DNA of 64,000 nucleotides, from the NCBI RefSeq assembly GCF_900602065.1, contig NZ_UWFN01000265.1, positions 124,001 to 188,000 of the forward strand, in the 5' to 3' direction. Shown piece by piece: positions 25,981-36,416 of the stretch. Below the pieces are notes generated by a model. It saw only the letters and a list, made by a program, of their open reading frames with translations, ran no database searches and was not told where the DNA came from. Each line of letters begins with the position of its first letter. Position 1 is the stretch's first letter. The position numbers and the translations under genes are program-made. Source of the DNA: Pseudomonas viridiflava (GTDB lineage Bacteria; Pseudomonadota; Gammaproteobacteria; Pseudomonadales; Pseudomonadaceae).

Positions 25981-27756
25981 TTACTCAGCCTTTGGCTGTT
26001 CACGCAAACGGATGTGCAGTTCACGCAAGGCCTTGGCATCCACAACGCCAGGAGCCTGGGTCATGACGTCAGCAGCGCTCTGGGTTTTCGGGAACGCAAT
26101 CACTTCACGAATCGACTGGGCGCCGGTCATCAGCATGACCAGACGATCCAGACCAAACGCCAGACCACCGTGCGGTGGTGCGCCGTACTTCAGGGCGTCG
26201 AGCAGGAAGCCGAACTTCTCCTGCTGCTCGTCTTCAGCGATACCCAGCAGACGGAACACCGCCTGTTGCATTTCCTTGCGGTGAATACGGATCGAACCGC
26301 CACCCAGCTCGGTACCGTTGAGTACCATGTCGTAGGCACGGGACAGAGCGGTTGCCGGGTTGGCCTCCAGTTCTTCCGGGGTGCACTTCGGCGCAGTGAA
26401 CGGGTGGTGCAATGCGGTGAAGCTGCCGTCGTCGTTCTCTTCGAACATCGGGAAGTCCACAACCCACATCGGTGCCCATTCGCAGGTGTGCAGTTTGAAG
26501 TCGTTACCGACCTTGATGCGCAGCGCGCCCAAGGCCTCGCTGACGATCTTGGCTTTGTCCGCGCCGAAGAACACGATATCGCCATCCACTGCGCCAACAC
26601 GATCCAGGATCACGTTGAGGTTGGCTTCCGGGATGTTCTTGACGATTGGCGACTGCAAGCCTTCAACACCCGCAGCGCGCTCGTTGACCTTGATGTAGGC
26701 CAGGCCTTTGGCACCGTAGATGCCGACGAACTTGGTGTAATCGTCGATCTGCTTACGCGGAATGCTCGCCCCACCTGGAACACGCAGCGCGGCAATACGG
26801 CATTTCGGATCGTTGGCCGGACCGCTAAACACCTTGAAATCAACTTCTTTGAGTTGGTCGGCAACGTCAACCAGTTCCAGCGGGTTACGCAGGTCTGGCT
26901 TGTCTGAACCGTAGCGGCGCATGGCTTCTTCGAAAGTCATGTGCGGGAAATCACCGAACTCCAGATCCAGCACTTCCTTGAACAGCTGACGAATCATCTT
27001 CTCGGTCAGACCGATGATTTCTTCTTCAGTAAGGAAGCTGGTTTCGATGTCGATCTGGGTGAATTCAGGCTGACGGTCGGCGCGCAGGTCTTCGTCGCGG
27101 AAGCATTTAGCGATCTGGTAGTAACGGTCAAAACCGGCAACCATCAACAGTTGCTTGAACAACTGCGGGGATTGCGGCAAGGCAAAGAAACTGCCTGGGT
27201 GTGTGCGGCTAGGTACCAGATAGTCGCGAGCCCCTTCCGGAGTTGCACGCGTCAGGATTGGCGTCTCAACGTCGAGAAAGCCGTTTTCATCCAGATAGCG
27301 ACGAATGCTGGTAGTGATGCGCGAACGCAGACGCAGCTTCTCGGCCATTTCCGGGCGACGCAGGTCGATGAAGCGATAGCGCAGACGGGTTTCTTCGCCC
27401 ACATCGGAATATTCGTTGAGCGGGAACGGCGGGGTTTCCGACTCGTTCAGTACTTCCAGCTCATACCCGAGCACTTCGATGGCGCCGGATGCCATGTTGG
27501 TATTTACGGCACCCGCCGGACGAGCACGCACCTTACCGGTGAGCTTGACGACGTATTCGCTACGAACGCGGTCGGCAGCGGCAAAGGTCTCTGCACGGTC
27601 AGGGTCGAAAACCACCTGAGCCATACCTTCACGATCACGGATATCGAGGAAAATCACCCCCCCGTGGTCGCGACGGCGGTGGACCCATCCGCAAAGGGTA
27701 ATTTCCTGACCTTCCAGGCTCTCGTTCAATTGGCCGCAATAATGGCTGCGCATCAT
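25981..27756 (-). CDS. aspS: Aspartate-tRNA ligase AspS
   Basis: Class IIb synthetase. It has an N-terminal OB-fold anticodon-binding domain ([21 protein letters not shown]), motif 2 ([18 protein letters not shown]), a GAD insertion domain (residues about 290-420) and motif 3 ([13 protein letters not shown]). Pseudomonas AspRS is usually non-discriminating, charging tRNA-Asn as well when AsnRS is absent. 591 aa. The second ATG, one codon in, is equally likely as the start. Confidence 0.97.
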   Translation of the reverse strand: MMRSHYCGQLNESLEGQEITLCGWVHRRRDHGGVIFLDIRDREGMAQVVFDPDRAETFAAADRVRSEYVVKLTGKVRARPAGAVNTNMASGAIEVLGYELEVLNESETPPFPLNEYSDVGEETRLRYRFIDLRRPEMAEKLRLRSRITTSIRRYLDENGFLDVETPILTRATPEGARDYLVPSRTHPGSFFALPQSPQLFKQLLMVAGFDRYYQIAKCFRDEDLRADRQPEFTQIDIETSFLTEEEIIGLTEKMIRQLFKEVLDLEFGDFPHMTFEEAMRRYGSDKPDLRNPLELVDVADQLKEVDFKVFSGPANDPKCRIAALRVPGGASIPRKQIDDYTKFVGIYGAKGLAYIKVNERAAGVEGLQSPIVKNIPEANLNVILDRVGAVDGDIVFFGADKAKIVSEALGALRIKVGNDFKLHTCEWAPMWVVDFPMFEENDDGSFTALHHPFTAPKCTPEELEANPATALSRAYDMVLNGTELGGGSIRIHRKEMQQAVFRLLGIAEDEQQEKFGFLLDALKYGAPPHGGLAFGLDRLVMLMTGAQSIREVIAFPKTQSAADVMTQAPGVVDAKALRELHIRLREQPKAE

Positions 27757-28071
27757 GATGGTCTGTTCACTTCTCGTAATTCGAAATTCGGTGGAGCTTT
27801 CGCTCTTGGCTTGCGCTCAATAGTGCAAGAGCCCAGGCACGCGTTCAAGCCATCGGCCCGTCGCTGCGCACTGTAGGCGCAGACGTGCCCGTTTTTAGCA
27901 AGGCCGAGGATTATATAGCGTTAATCACGACCGTGCAGCCGCGCAAACCGAACAGATCAAGATAACTTCGCCACTGCTGGCAGCACCGGGCACTGCAGCC
28001 GCCAGAGCAAGCGTAAAGGCAGGCCCGCCAAAACAGCGAGCCCACGAAAATTGGAGGCCCATGCGAGGGCG
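27757..28071. other. Spacer upstream of aspS
   Basis: 315 bp between aspS and the ribbon-helix-helix gene. No convincing gene on either strand. It must hold the aspS promoter and leader, but no clear riboswitch-like or T-box structure is visible. Confidence 0.4.
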
Positions 28072-28413
28072 TTATGCCTGCGTCAGATCCAGGCTGCCAC
28101 CCTTCAAAAGATGGGCAACACAGACGACCCGGATCAGACCGCTGAAATTTTTCACCCCGCCGTAGCGTAGATGTACTTCTCTGTCGATATAAGAAAGTAC
28201 CGCATTGACAGAACAGTCATTGGATCTGGCGATGGTTGAAAGAATATTCCAGTAAACATTTTCAAGTCGCAAACAGGTTGCCAGACCGTTAAGCCGTACT
28301 GACCTGGAGTGTGGCTGAGCCAGTGACATGTTGAAATCTTCGACAAACGGATCATTACAAATCTTCGTGTGACGCTTTAGGTCTTTTACGTCGCATTCGA
28401 CCTCTCGAACCAT
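28072..28413 (-). CDS. Ribbon-helix-helix domain protein, 113 aa
   Basis: The segment RSVRLNGLATCLRLENVYWNI and the following CSVNAVLSYIDREVHLRYGG match the RHH_4 (PF13467) pattern: a beta-strand, then two helices. The family consists of small DNA-binding proteins, often of unknown regulon. The N-terminal 35 residues are an unassigned extension. It is monocistronic with a long AT-rich upstream spacer. Confidence 0.75.
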   Translation of the reverse strand: MVREVECDVKDLKRHTKICNDPFVEDFNMSLAQPHSRSVRLNGLATCLRLENVYWNILSTIARSNDCSVNAVLSYIDREVHLRYGGVKNFSGLIRVVCVAHLLKGGSLDLTQA

Positions 28414-28715
28414 AACGGCTTCCTCTAAACAATAAATTCGGGTCCTGTGAGAAACATTTAAATATAAATAAATGCCTGCCTATCAGGCCCGATTTATGTG
28501 TTGATAACCAGCCGCATTAAGACTTAAAACATGTAGGACATCACTACAAAGTGCAGAGGAATAATGAATAACCGCCTAACAGAAGAGACTAATTTCACGT
28601 GCAGGTAATGAATAGTTATAGCCCCTCCAGAAAATCAACCTTCCCGCAGGCAAATGCATCACAACTGTTGACGGAGCAGCAAAAGCGGGGGCATCAGCCC
28701 GAGAGGATGAGAAAG
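28414..28715. other. AT-rich spacer upstream of the RHH gene
   Basis: About 300 bp, more AT-rich than its surroundings (for example AAATATAAATAAATG at 28460-28474), consistent with the promoter of the RHH gene. No gene is seen. Confidence 0.4.
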
Positions 28716-28740
28716 ACGAGTGGTGCCACGCACCACTCGT
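28716..28740 (-). terminator. Intrinsic terminator after dps
   Basis: ACGAGTGGTGC-cac-GCACCACTCGT is an 11-bp perfect stem starting 8 bp after the dps stop, followed on the minus strand by a pyrimidine run (CTTTCTC). Confidence 0.75.
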
Positions 28741-28748
28741 AGTATCTA

Positions 28749-29222
28749 TTACTTGGTTTCGAGCATGGAACGGAGCATCCACGCCGTTTTTTCATGAACC
28801 TGCATTCTCTGGGTCAGCAGGTCTGCAGTCGGTTCATCACTGACCTTATCCAGAAGAGGAAAAAGACTACGCGCAGTGCGTACTACAGCCTCTTGCCCTT
28901 GCACCAGACTTCTGATCATATCTTCAGCACCCGGCACACCCTCTTCTTCTTTGATCGAAGAAAGGCGAGCATAGGTTGTATAAGTGCCCGGAGCCGGGAA
29001 GCCCAGCGCACGAATACGTTCGGCAATGGAGTCAACCGCCAGAGCCAGTTCGTTGTACTGCTCTTCGAACATCAGATGCAGCGTACGAAACATTGGCCCA
29101 CTGACGTTCCAGTGAAAGTTATGAGTCTTCAGATAAAGAACGTAGGTATCTGCGAGCAAATGAGAAAGACCATCGACGATTGACTTGCGATTCTCTTCGC
29201 TGATACCGATATCGATTGCCAT
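28749..29222 (-). CDS. dps: Dps family DNA-binding ferritin-like protein
   Basis: Dodecameric iron-sequestering protein that protects DNA during stress. Ferroxidase-site ligands are visible: [16 protein letters not shown] (His pair) and [23 protein letters not shown] (Asp, Glu). 157 aa, normal. GGGGAAATAC precedes the ATG. OxyR, Fur or RpoS control is common in the family but no site is identified here. Confidence 0.94.
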   Translation of the reverse strand: MAIDIGISEENRKSIVDGLSHLLADTYVLYLKTHNFHWNVSGPMFRTLHLMFEEQYNELALAVDSIAERIRALGFPAPGTYTTYARLSSIKEEEGVPGAEDMIRSLVQGQEAVVRTARSLFPLLDKVSDEPTADLLTQRMQVHEKTAWMLRSMLETK

Positions 29223-29598
29223 GTATTTCCCCTTTCAATTGGTGATTTTAATCCAGCAGGTACAGCAGCCACTGTACCAAGACACGAGTCGGGACGCAGC
29301 CCTGTAGTGCAAATACCTGCGCTCCTGCAGGGACAGACCAGGGCACCAAATGAGAATGACTGACACCGCCCGTCGCTTTGTGTCGCTCAGGACTCTCCGT
29401 CTGCGATGTAACGCAAGCTGTTGATTTGAGTAGCCCTGAGCTTTGCTGTTAAATACACGGCGTGTCTCGGCATCTGACTGATCGGGCTGCTGTGCATAGG
29501 CTGAAAGTTCACTCGTGCCTCACGCCTTCACTTTTCTAGAAGCGTACCGGGTGTCCTCAGCTATTTCCTTGTGATCCATCTTAATGTGAGTTATCGAA
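29223..29598. other. Divergent intergenic region dps / cold-shock gene
   Basis: 376 bp with no gene. It holds the promoters of dps (minus) and the cold-shock-domain gene (plus). A long 5' leader for the latter would be usual for cold-shock genes, but no known element is visible. Confidence 0.4.
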
Positions 29599-30201
29599 AT
29601 GTTGAAAATAGTCCACCTGCTAACGGGAGCCGCAGCCCTGCTGCTTTCCTTTATTCCCAGCCTGCGTAGCGAAGCATTGTCTTCTCTATTGCAACCCGAT
29701 GCGCTTTATCTGGCATTCTTCGGCCTGCTGAATCTTGTACTGGCACCCGTGATCCCCTACTGGAACAGAGGACCACGTCATCACCTGCAAAATCTGGTCA
29801 GCGCACTACTTGTCCTTGCTGTTGTGCTTCAAATCCTGACCTTGCTTGTACCGTTGGAAACCATTGCTGGCCAGCCAGCCATCATCGCAGCACTCACCGC
29901 CGCCCTCATCGCGGTAGCCCTGCACCTGGCCGTCAGTTTTTACCGGTCCTCTCCTTCACCCGTTGCGCAAAGCCACGACATGACCAACCGCGATACAGGT
30001 ACCGTAAAGTGGTTCAACACGTCCAAGGGCTTCGGCTTTATTTCGCGTGACTCCGGCGACGATATATTCGTGCATTTCCGGGCCATTCGTGGCGAAGGCC
30101 ACCGTGTGCTGGTCGAAGGCCAACGTGTAGAGTTCTCGGTCATGAATCGCGACAAGGGCCTTCAGGCAGAGGATGTAATTGCAGCCTTGCCACGCCGCTG
30201 A
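29599..30201 (+). CDS. Membrane-anchored cold-shock-domain protein, 200 aa
   Basis: Four hydrophobic segments occupy residues 1-115 ([72 protein letters not shown]). A complete cold-shock domain follows at residues about 133-198, with [16 protein letters not shown] (RNP1), DIFVHFRAI (RNP2) and [11 protein letters not shown]. The nucleic-acid-binding domain is thus tethered at the membrane. This architecture is known in pseudomonads but its job is unclear. A bidirectional terminator follows. Confidence 0.85.
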   Translation: MLKIVHLLTGAAALLLSFIPSLRSEALSSLLQPDALYLAFFGLLNLVLAPVIPYWNRGPRHHLQNLVSALLVLAVVLQILTLLVPLETIAGQPAIIAALTAALIAVALHLAVSFYRSSPSPVAQSHDMTNRDTGTVKWFNTSKGFGFISRDSGDDIFVHFRAIRGEGHRVLVEGQRVEFSVMNRDKGLQAEDVIAALPRR

Positions 30202-30216
30202 TTTTTACCGCAGTAC

Positions 30217-30255
30217 AAAAAACGGCCTTCTATCTAAATAGAAGGCCGTTTTTTT
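30217..30255. terminator. Bidirectional intrinsic terminator
   Basis: ACGGCCTTCTA-tctaaa-TAGAAGGCCGT, flanked by A-run and T-run on the two sides. It serves both the cold-shock gene (plus) and slyX (minus), which converge here. Confidence 0.9.
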
Positions 30256-30269
30256 ATGCCCACTGAGAC

Positions 30270-30476
30270 TCAATAATGTGGCGGTGGCGCGTCCTCGCCG
30301 AACATTTCGAATTGACTGCCCATTTCCTCCTGACGCTTGAGCATGGCCGCCATTTGCTGCTGCAGCCGGTCCAGTGCCCGCTGTTGGGTGACAAGCACGT
30401 CATTGAGGGCCTGGATAGTATCATCCTGAAAAGCCAGTCGACTCTCCAGATCGGTTACTCGTGCTTCAAGAGTCAT
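30270..30476 (-). CDS. slyX: SlyX family protein
   Basis: A 68-aa protein that is almost entirely a coiled coil ([19 protein letters not shown]) with a Pro-rich tail PPPHY, the typical SlyX ending. Function unknown despite wide conservation. It overlaps the HIT gene stop by 4 bp. Confidence 0.92.
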   Translation of the reverse strand: MTLEARVTDLESRLAFQDDTIQALNDVLVTQQRALDRLQQQMAAMLKRQEEMGSQFEMFGEDAPPPHY

Positions 30477-30904
30477 GATGACTGCTCCGCAAAGGTGAAA
30501 TTGCTGACCAGTACCTTGCGCAGATTATCCCTGATCAGCGAGAACTCCTGCGCGGTATAAGGCTGAGCAGGATGCTTGCCCCACACCGGCGCCGGCCAGG
30601 CGATATCGGTTTTTCGTCGCACGATGACATGCATGTGAAGCTGGCTGACGACATTACCGAGGGCGGCCACGTTGAGCTTGTCGGCGTTGAACAGCTCCTT
30701 CAGCAGCTCTGAGAGGGCAGTAGTCTCTGTCCACAACTGCAACTGGTCAGTGGCATCCAGCTGGAAAACTTCGGAGATATCAGGGCGTCGTGGCACCAGA
30801 ATAAACCAGGGGTAATTTGAATCATTGGACAAGAGCAATCGGCACAACGGGAAGTCGCCAATGAGCAATGCATCTTCTTGCAAGCGTGAATCCAGAACGA
30901 ACAC
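30473..30904 (-). CDS. HIT-domain protein, 143 aa
   Basis: HIT-superfamily nucleotide hydrolase or transferase. The motif is [10 protein letters not shown]; in place of the first His of HxHxH stands Gln, which is common in this proteobacterial subgroup. N-terminal part [21 protein letters not shown]. It is co-transcribed with slyX, as in other pseudomonads. The substrate is unknown. Confidence 0.88.
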   Translation of the reverse strand: MFVLDSRLQEDALLIGDFPLCRLLLSNDSNYPWFILVPRRPDISEVFQLDATDQLQLWTETTALSELLKELFNADKLNVAALGNVVSQLHMHVIVRRKTDIAWPAPVWGKHPAQPYTAQEFSLIRDNLRKVLVSNFTFAEQSS

Positions 30905-31902
30905 GATATAACTCCTGATCTACAGGTGAGCGTTTGCACAGACTTGTATTTTTAAACCGTCGCGCACTACCAGGCAGGATACTCGGGAACAACTACAACT
31001 TCACGACTTACCTTCCCGGTGATCGGTTTACAGCGCCCCGACTCCCCATGCTTACCTTATTAAGCCCTGCCCGCGATTGCGCACCATTAAGAATCAACCA
31101 GCACGTGCGATGCCCCATTTACGCACACCCGACCAGAAAGCCATCACTATGACATCTGTTACATATCTCTACAGATATGCAACCGATAACTCGGCGCAGA
31201 AGCCCCCGGAAAAAGGCATGCGTCATCTAAATGAAACGAAGCGGCGCTACACATTACTCACCGGCCGCGCCCTCGGGCCACTCTAATGCACGAGGAATGG
31301 CCAACGCACCAAAACGACCCGGTTTCCAGTCACAAATCAACCGTTCCCGTCCGGACTACTCAAGTTACGCCCTCACGGGTAACGCGCCCTGCCGGAAAAC
31401 CCTGAATCGCGACGAAAACGCTGCTTATTTTTTAAAATCAATTTTTATTTATTATGTTATTTTTCAATCACTTAAAAAACACTTCGAAAGTAAATGCTCG
31501 TTTTTTCACATTTTTTTCTCATTCCGCTAAGCTTTGTGCACGGTTGTTGCTATGGTACTGAGCAAGGGTGAATGCTCTCCTGGCGGATCAGGAGAAAACA
31601 GCGCCCATGCATGAGGCGAAGAGACAGCCCAAGGAGGGATGACGGACGTACCGCATAGACTCTTTGAACCTGTGCTCAAGCATTCGAAGTAACACAGTAG
31701 TTGCGTACGCTTATGCATTTGCGACTGACGCAGTAATCGTTTGCGACAACACCGTAAAAATTTTGCAAGGTTAGGTCTGTAACTATCGCCACCCATGTCA
31801 GCGTGATATAGATTTCGCCGACACAAAAAGAAAGAGCCGTCCAGATAAAAAAACAGGTGGACGGCAGTACTCTTCTCTTAAAAACCAAAGGAGCAAGTCA
31901 CG
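30905..31902. other. Long non-coding region upstream of the porin gene
   Basis: About 1 kb without a convincing gene; short plus-strand frames at 30934-31530 lack ribosome-binding sites and protein-like composition. There is a strongly AT-rich tract at about 31425-31520. Two perfect hairpins follow: TCTCCTG-gcggat-CAGGAGA (31572-31591) and CCGTCCA/TGGACGG (31837-31864) in the porin leader. It probably contains the porin promoter and regulatory sites. Confidence 0.45.
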
Positions 31903-33225
31903 ATGAGAGTGATGAAGTGGAGCGCAATCGCACTGGCCGTTACTGCCGCCAGTACTCAATTGGCAACAGCAGCACCGTTTGTCAGCGATCAGGCTGATGC
32001 CAAAGGTTTCATTGAGGGCAGCACGCTGGACCTGAAGGCTCGCAACTACTATTACAATCGCGACAAGAAAGACACCAACGTTGACGACAAAGACTGGACC
32101 CAAGGCTTCTGGGGTAATTTCAGCACCGGTTACACGCAAGGCACCATCGGTGTCGGCGTTGAGGCCTTTGGCTATTTCGGCCTTAAGCTGGACGGTTCGG
32201 ACAAATATTCAGGTTCGGGCAACCTGGTCACCAACAGCCAAGGCGAGAACGAAGACAGCTTCGGCAAAGCCGGTGGCGCTGTTAAATTCCGAGTTTCGAA
32301 AACAGAGCTGAAAATTGGCGACATGCAGCCAACCAGCCCTGTATTCGCCGTGGGCGGCTCTCGTCTGCTGCCTCAAACTGCAAGCGGTATCAGCTTGCAG
32401 AGCAGCGAAATCGCTGGCCTGGATCTGGAAGGTGGTCACTTCTACTCCGGCACCAGTCAGGATGACACCAGCCACAGCGGCAACATTTGGGCAACCTATG
32501 CGGGCCAGTCGGCAAAGTCGGCTGACTTCGTAGGTGGTAAATACTCAATTACTGACAGCCTTGGTGTCGCGCTCTACGCAGCAAAACTGGAAGACATCTG
32601 GGACCAGTACTACGCCAACGTAAACTATGCATTGCCGCTGACTGACTCTCAGTCTCTGGCATTTGATGCAAACCTGTATCGCACCGAAGACGAAGGTAGC
32701 GCGAAAGCGGGCGATATCAGCAACACCGCGTTCTCTGGCTCGGTCGCTTACTCGTTCGCAGCCGCTCATACCGTGACTGTTGCATTCCAGAAGATCAACG
32801 GCGATACACCGTTCGATTACATCGGTATCGGCGACAACAACAGGGGTGGCGACTCGATCTTCCTGAATAACTCCATCCAGTACTCCGACTTCAACGGTCC
32901 TGGCGAGAAATCCTGGCAGGCACGCTATGATCTGAACATGACTCCATACGGTGTTCCAGGTCTGAGCTTCATGACCCGTTACATCAAAGGTTACGACATT
33001 GACGGCACCAACACCCCGACGGGCAGTGCCTATGCAAACTTGTATGGCGCAGACGGCAAGCACCACGAAACCAACTTCGAAGCCAAGTACGTGGTTCAGG
33101 CCGGTCCAGCCAAAGACCTGTCGTTCCGCATCCGTCAAGCATGGCACCGCGCCAACGACGATCAGGGTGAAGGCGACGTTAACGAGTTCCGTCTGATTGT
33201 CGACTACCCGATCTCGGTCCTGTAA
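31903..33225 (+). CDS. OprD-family outer-membrane porin (OprE-like)
   Basis: An 18-strand OprD-type substrate-specific channel. Signal peptide MRVMKWSAIALAVTAASTQLATAA, then the family head FVSDQADAKGFIEGSTLDLKARNYYYNRDK and the end RLIVDYPISVL. 440 aa, typical. The start head (MxVMKWSAIALAV) is closest to OprE/OprQ-type members; the substrate cannot be told from sequence. GGAGCAAGTCACG precedes the ATG. Confidence 0.93.
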   Translation: MRVMKWSAIALAVTAASTQLATAAPFVSDQADAKGFIEGSTLDLKARNYYYNRDKKDTNVDDKDWTQGFWGNFSTGYTQGTIGVGVEAFGYFGLKLDGSDKYSGSGNLVTNSQGENEDSFGKAGGAVKFRVSKTELKIGDMQPTSPVFAVGGSRLLPQTASGISLQSSEIAGLDLEGGHFYSGTSQDDTSHSGNIWATYAGQSAKSADFVGGKYSITDSLGVALYAAKLEDIWDQYYANVNYALPLTDSQSLAFDANLYRTEDEGSAKAGDISNTAFSGSVAYSFAAAHTVTVAFQKINGDTPFDYIGIGDNNRGGDSIFLNNSIQYSDFNGPGEKSWQARYDLNMTPYGVPGLSFMTRYIKGYDIDGTNTPTGSAYANLYGADGKHHETNFEAKYVVQAGPAKDLSFRIRQAWHRANDDQGEGDVNEFRLIVDYPISVL

Positions 33226-33250
33226 TCGCCACTCAGCTTCTCGTTTAATG

Positions 33251-33277
33251 AAAAGCCCGGCTGATGCCGGGCTTTTT
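33251..33277 (+). terminator. Intrinsic terminator after the porin gene
   Basis: AAAAGCCCGGC-tgat-GCCGGGCTTTTT, an 11-bp stem with tetraloop and T-run, 26 bp after the stop. Confidence 0.93.
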
Positions 33278-33396
33278 CATATAGGGGTCAAACAGATTTC
33301 GCTGTAATCCTGAGAACCTCACGGCCTGTACGGGACTAGACACTGCCCGTACAATGCCCAGTCATTTCCAGTCTCAGCAACCGACAACGGCCTACC

Positions 33397-35112
33397 ATGC
33401 GCACCAGTCAATTTTTGCTCGCCACACAGAAAGAAACCCCTTCCGATGCGGTCGTAGTCAGTCACCAGCTGATGCTGCGTGCCGGCATGATCCGCAAACT
33501 CGCTTCCGGCCTGTACACCTGGCTCCCCATGGGCTTGCGTGTATTGCGCAAGGTCGAAGTCATCGTTCGTGAAGAAATGGACGCTGCTGGCGCACTGGAA
33601 GTATTGATGCCGGGCATTCAGCCGGCAGAGCTGTGGCAGGAATCTGGCCGCTGGGAACAGTACGGCCCTGAGCTGATGCGCCTGACTGACCGGCACAACC
33701 GTGACTTCTGTCTGGGGCCGACCCATGAAGAAGTCATCACCGATCTGGCCCGCAATGAGCTCAACAGCTATAAACAGCTGCCAATCAATCTGTACCAGAT
33801 CCAGACCAAATTCCGTGACGAGATCCGTCCGCGCTTCGGCTTGATGCGCGGCCGCGAATTCGTCATGAAAGACGCCTACTCGTTCCACGCTGATCATGCC
33901 TCGCTGCAGGTCACCTACGACCGTATGCACCTGGCGTACTGCAACGTGTTCTCGCGTCTGGGCCTGAAATTCCGTCCGGTCGAGGCTGATAACGGCTCGA
34001 TCGGTGGTGCAGGCTCCCACGAATTTCACGTACTGGCCGAGTCCGGCGAAGACGATATCGTGTTCAGCGATGGCTCCGATTACGCCGCGAACATCGAGAA
34101 AGCCGAGGCTGTCCCACGCGAAACCAGCCGTGGCGCTGCAACTGAAGAGCTGCGCCTGATCGATACACCGGACGCCAAGACCATTGCGCAACTGGTAGAA
34201 GGCTTCAACCTGCCGATCGAAAAGACCATCAAAACCCTGGTGGTCCACGCTGCAGAAGAAGGCAAGCTGATTGCCCTGATCATTCGTGGCGACCACGACC
34301 TGAACGAAATCAAAGCCGCCAAACTCGAGCAGGTCGCAAGCCCGCTGGTCATGGCCTCCGAAGCCGAACTGCGTGCTGCTATTGGTGCCGGCGCTGGCTC
34401 GCTGGGCCCGCTGAATCTGCCACTGCCTTGCATCATCGACCGCTCGGTTGAGCTGATGAGCGACTTCGCCATTGGTGCAAACATCGACGACAAGCACTAT
34501 TTCGGCGTCAACTGGGAACGCGACCTGCCGGTTCCGGCCGTAGCCGATTTGCGTAACGTCGTTGCTGGCGACCCTAGCCCTGATGGTAAAGGCACCCTCG
34601 AAATCAAACGCGGTATCGAGGTCGGCCACATTTTCCAGCTGGGCACCAAGTACAGCGAAGCCATGAAGTGCCAGGTACTGGGCGAGAACGGCAAACCGGT
34701 CAACCTGTCCATGGGTTGCTACGGCATCGGCGTATCCCGTGTGGTTGCTGCTGCCATTGAGCAGAACAGCGACGAGAACGGCATTATCTGGAACGACACT
34801 CTGGCACCTTTCCAGATCGCTCTGGTACCTCTGCGCTACGAAACCGAGGCAGTTCGCGAAGCGACCGATAAGCTGTATGCCGAGCTGACCGCTGCAGGCT
34901 ATGAAGTGCTGCTTGATGATCGCGACAAGAAAACCAGTCCGGGCAACAAGTTCGCGGACATGGAGCTTATCGGTATCCCGCATCGCATCGTGGTCAGCGA
35001 TCGCGGTCTGGCTGAAGGCAATCTGGAATACAAGAGCCGGACCGAGTCCGAAGCCCAGGCCTTGCCGGTTGCCGAGGTACTGTCCTTCATCCAGGGCCGC
35101 GTTCGTCGCTGA
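33397..35112 (+). CDS. proS: Proline-tRNA ligase ProS
   Basis: Class II synthetase of the bacterial type with an editing (INS) domain between motifs 2 and 3 (residues about 225-400) that clears misacylated Ala-tRNA-Pro. Visible motifs are [14 protein letters not shown] at the start, [32 protein letters not shown], and [19 protein letters not shown] (motif 3). C-terminal anticodon-binding domain. 571 aa, normal. Confidence 0.97.
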   Translation: MRTSQFLLATQKETPSDAVVVSHQLMLRAGMIRKLASGLYTWLPMGLRVLRKVEVIVREEMDAAGALEVLMPGIQPAELWQESGRWEQYGPELMRLTDRHNRDFCLGPTHEEVITDLARNELNSYKQLPINLYQIQTKFRDEIRPRFGLMRGREFVMKDAYSFHADHASLQVTYDRMHLAYCNVFSRLGLKFRPVEADNGSIGGAGSHEFHVLAESGEDDIVFSDGSDYAANIEKAEAVPRETSRGAATEELRLIDTPDAKTIAQLVEGFNLPIEKTIKTLVVHAAEEGKLIALIIRGDHDLNEIKAAKLEQVASPLVMASEAELRAAIGAGAGSLGPLNLPLPCIIDRSVELMSDFAIGANIDDKHYFGVNWERDLPVPAVADLRNVVAGDPSPDGKGTLEIKRGIEVGHIFQLGTKYSEAMKCQVLGENGKPVNLSMGCYGIGVSRVVAAAIEQNSDENGIIWNDTLAPFQIALVPLRYETEAVREATDKLYAELTAAGYEVLLDDRDKKTSPGNKFADMELIGIPHRIVVSDRGLAEGNLEYKSRTESEAQALPVAEVLSFIQGRVRR

Positions 35113-35184
35113 GTCTTGATGGCGCTCACCATGAGGTGGGCGCCATTTTTCAGCCATGACCTGCCTTAATTCGCAAGAGATCTC

Positions 35185-36138
35185 ATGTTCAAGCGATCCC
35201 CACTTAACCTAGGCTGCGTGATTCTTTGCGCGTCCCTGGTCAGCGGCTGCGCCAATCAACTGTCGCAACGCAGCGAGCACGAAGAACGTATCGAGCGCAA
35301 ACTGCTCTCGCACAACGTACAGATTGACCTTGGTGAGCCCAAAACCCTTGAGCTGCCACAACGACGTGTGCGCATTCACGAACACCGGACCTTTGAGGTC
35401 ACCGAATTTGAAGTAACCCGTCTTTACGATCGGTACACACCCTATCAGCCATGGCGGGAAATCTACGAGATCCCCCTCGGTGCAGTGGCGGTCGTGGCAG
35501 GTGTCGGCGCAAACGTGGTCAACGTCTTTGCTCTGGGCCGCCTGCCGGACAGCGTGACCAAAGACTGGATCAACTACGGCGTTGCCGGCCTCAACCCCTT
35601 CATGAACGCACCGTCTCACGGGCGCGCTCAACAGAATCTGGCCGGTATCAATGAGGTCCAGCGGGAGAAGAGAATCGAAAACTCGACGCTCCCCTGGAAT
35701 GAACGCCCGGTGACGGTCAAGGCAGGCTCCCAGAGTCATGAACTGACGACTGATCGCAACGGTGTACTACGCCTGAGTCTGCTAGACAGCCCCTTCGCCG
35801 AACAGGACCTGAGCCATGTCACACGCCTGTATCTGAGCGTCGAAGACGAGCAGGACGATACCCACGCCAATGCCGACCTGGCAGTCAGTCGCACCTTGCG
35901 CGGTAAATTGATTGAAGCCCACGGGCTGATTTATGACGACCTGGAAGACGACGAAGTCAGCCAATGGGTCTATCGGGTCAAACGTCTATCGGATCTTGGC
36001 CTGGAAGAAGAAGCCAGCGACCTCGAACAAAGCCTTATCGAGATGACTCGCGACGATCCGCAGCTGCAACAGGAATTTTTGAAAGCACTGGCCAAGGATG
36101 CGGGTCGACTGGTAGCGGATCCAGGCGCTGAAAAGTGA
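35185..36138 (+). CDS. Putative lipoprotein, 317 aa
   Basis: Lipoprotein signal with lipobox LVSGC (Cys near residue 22). The mature protein begins with a charged helical region; a hydrophobic segment at about 98-118 (LGAVAVVAGVGANVVNVFALG) could insert in a membrane. The C-terminal 80 residues are strongly acidic. Conserved in Pseudomonas next to proS, with no function known to me. Confidence 0.75.
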   Translation: MFKRSPLNLGCVILCASLVSGCANQLSQRSEHEERIERKLLSHNVQIDLGEPKTLELPQRRVRIHEHRTFEVTEFEVTRLYDRYTPYQPWREIYEIPLGAVAVVAGVGANVVNVFALGRLPDSVTKDWINYGVAGLNPFMNAPSHGRAQQNLAGINEVQREKRIENSTLPWNERPVTVKAGSQSHELTTDRNGVLRLSLLDSPFAEQDLSHVTRLYLSVEDEQDDTHANADLAVSRTLRGKLIEAHGLIYDDLEDDEVSQWVYRVKRLSDLGLEEEASDLEQSLIEMTRDDPQLQQEFLKALAKDAGRLVADPGAEK

Positions 36139-36168
36139 CCTGATTCGCGCCGTTTTTCTGTAGGGGTG

Positions 36169-36193
36169 AGCCCGGTATTTATGACACCGGGCT
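36169..36193 (+). terminator. Probable terminator after the lipoprotein gene
   Basis: AGCCCGGT-atttatgac-ACCGGGCT, 30 bp downstream of the stop. It has an 8-bp stem but a weak T-run. Confidence 0.55.
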
Positions 36194-36416
36194 GTCTCGC
36201 GGCAAACAGAGGATTAGTGGGACGGCCGGGATGGCACTCCACTTTAACCAGGAAGGCTGCATTCCCGACGACAATGATGTGGCGGATGTACCGACCTCTT
36301 CCCGAATAAATTCGGCCCCACAGGTTCTGTGGAAATTTAAATAGTGACGTGTTTTGTGATGAGAGCTGCCTATTTGCTTCTCGATAGGGCGGTGTCTGGC
36401 CTATACAGAAATCCGT

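Noticed and set aside
33319..35157. 612-aa minus-strand frame
   Set aside because: Antisense to proS over its whole length, so a codon-bias shadow.
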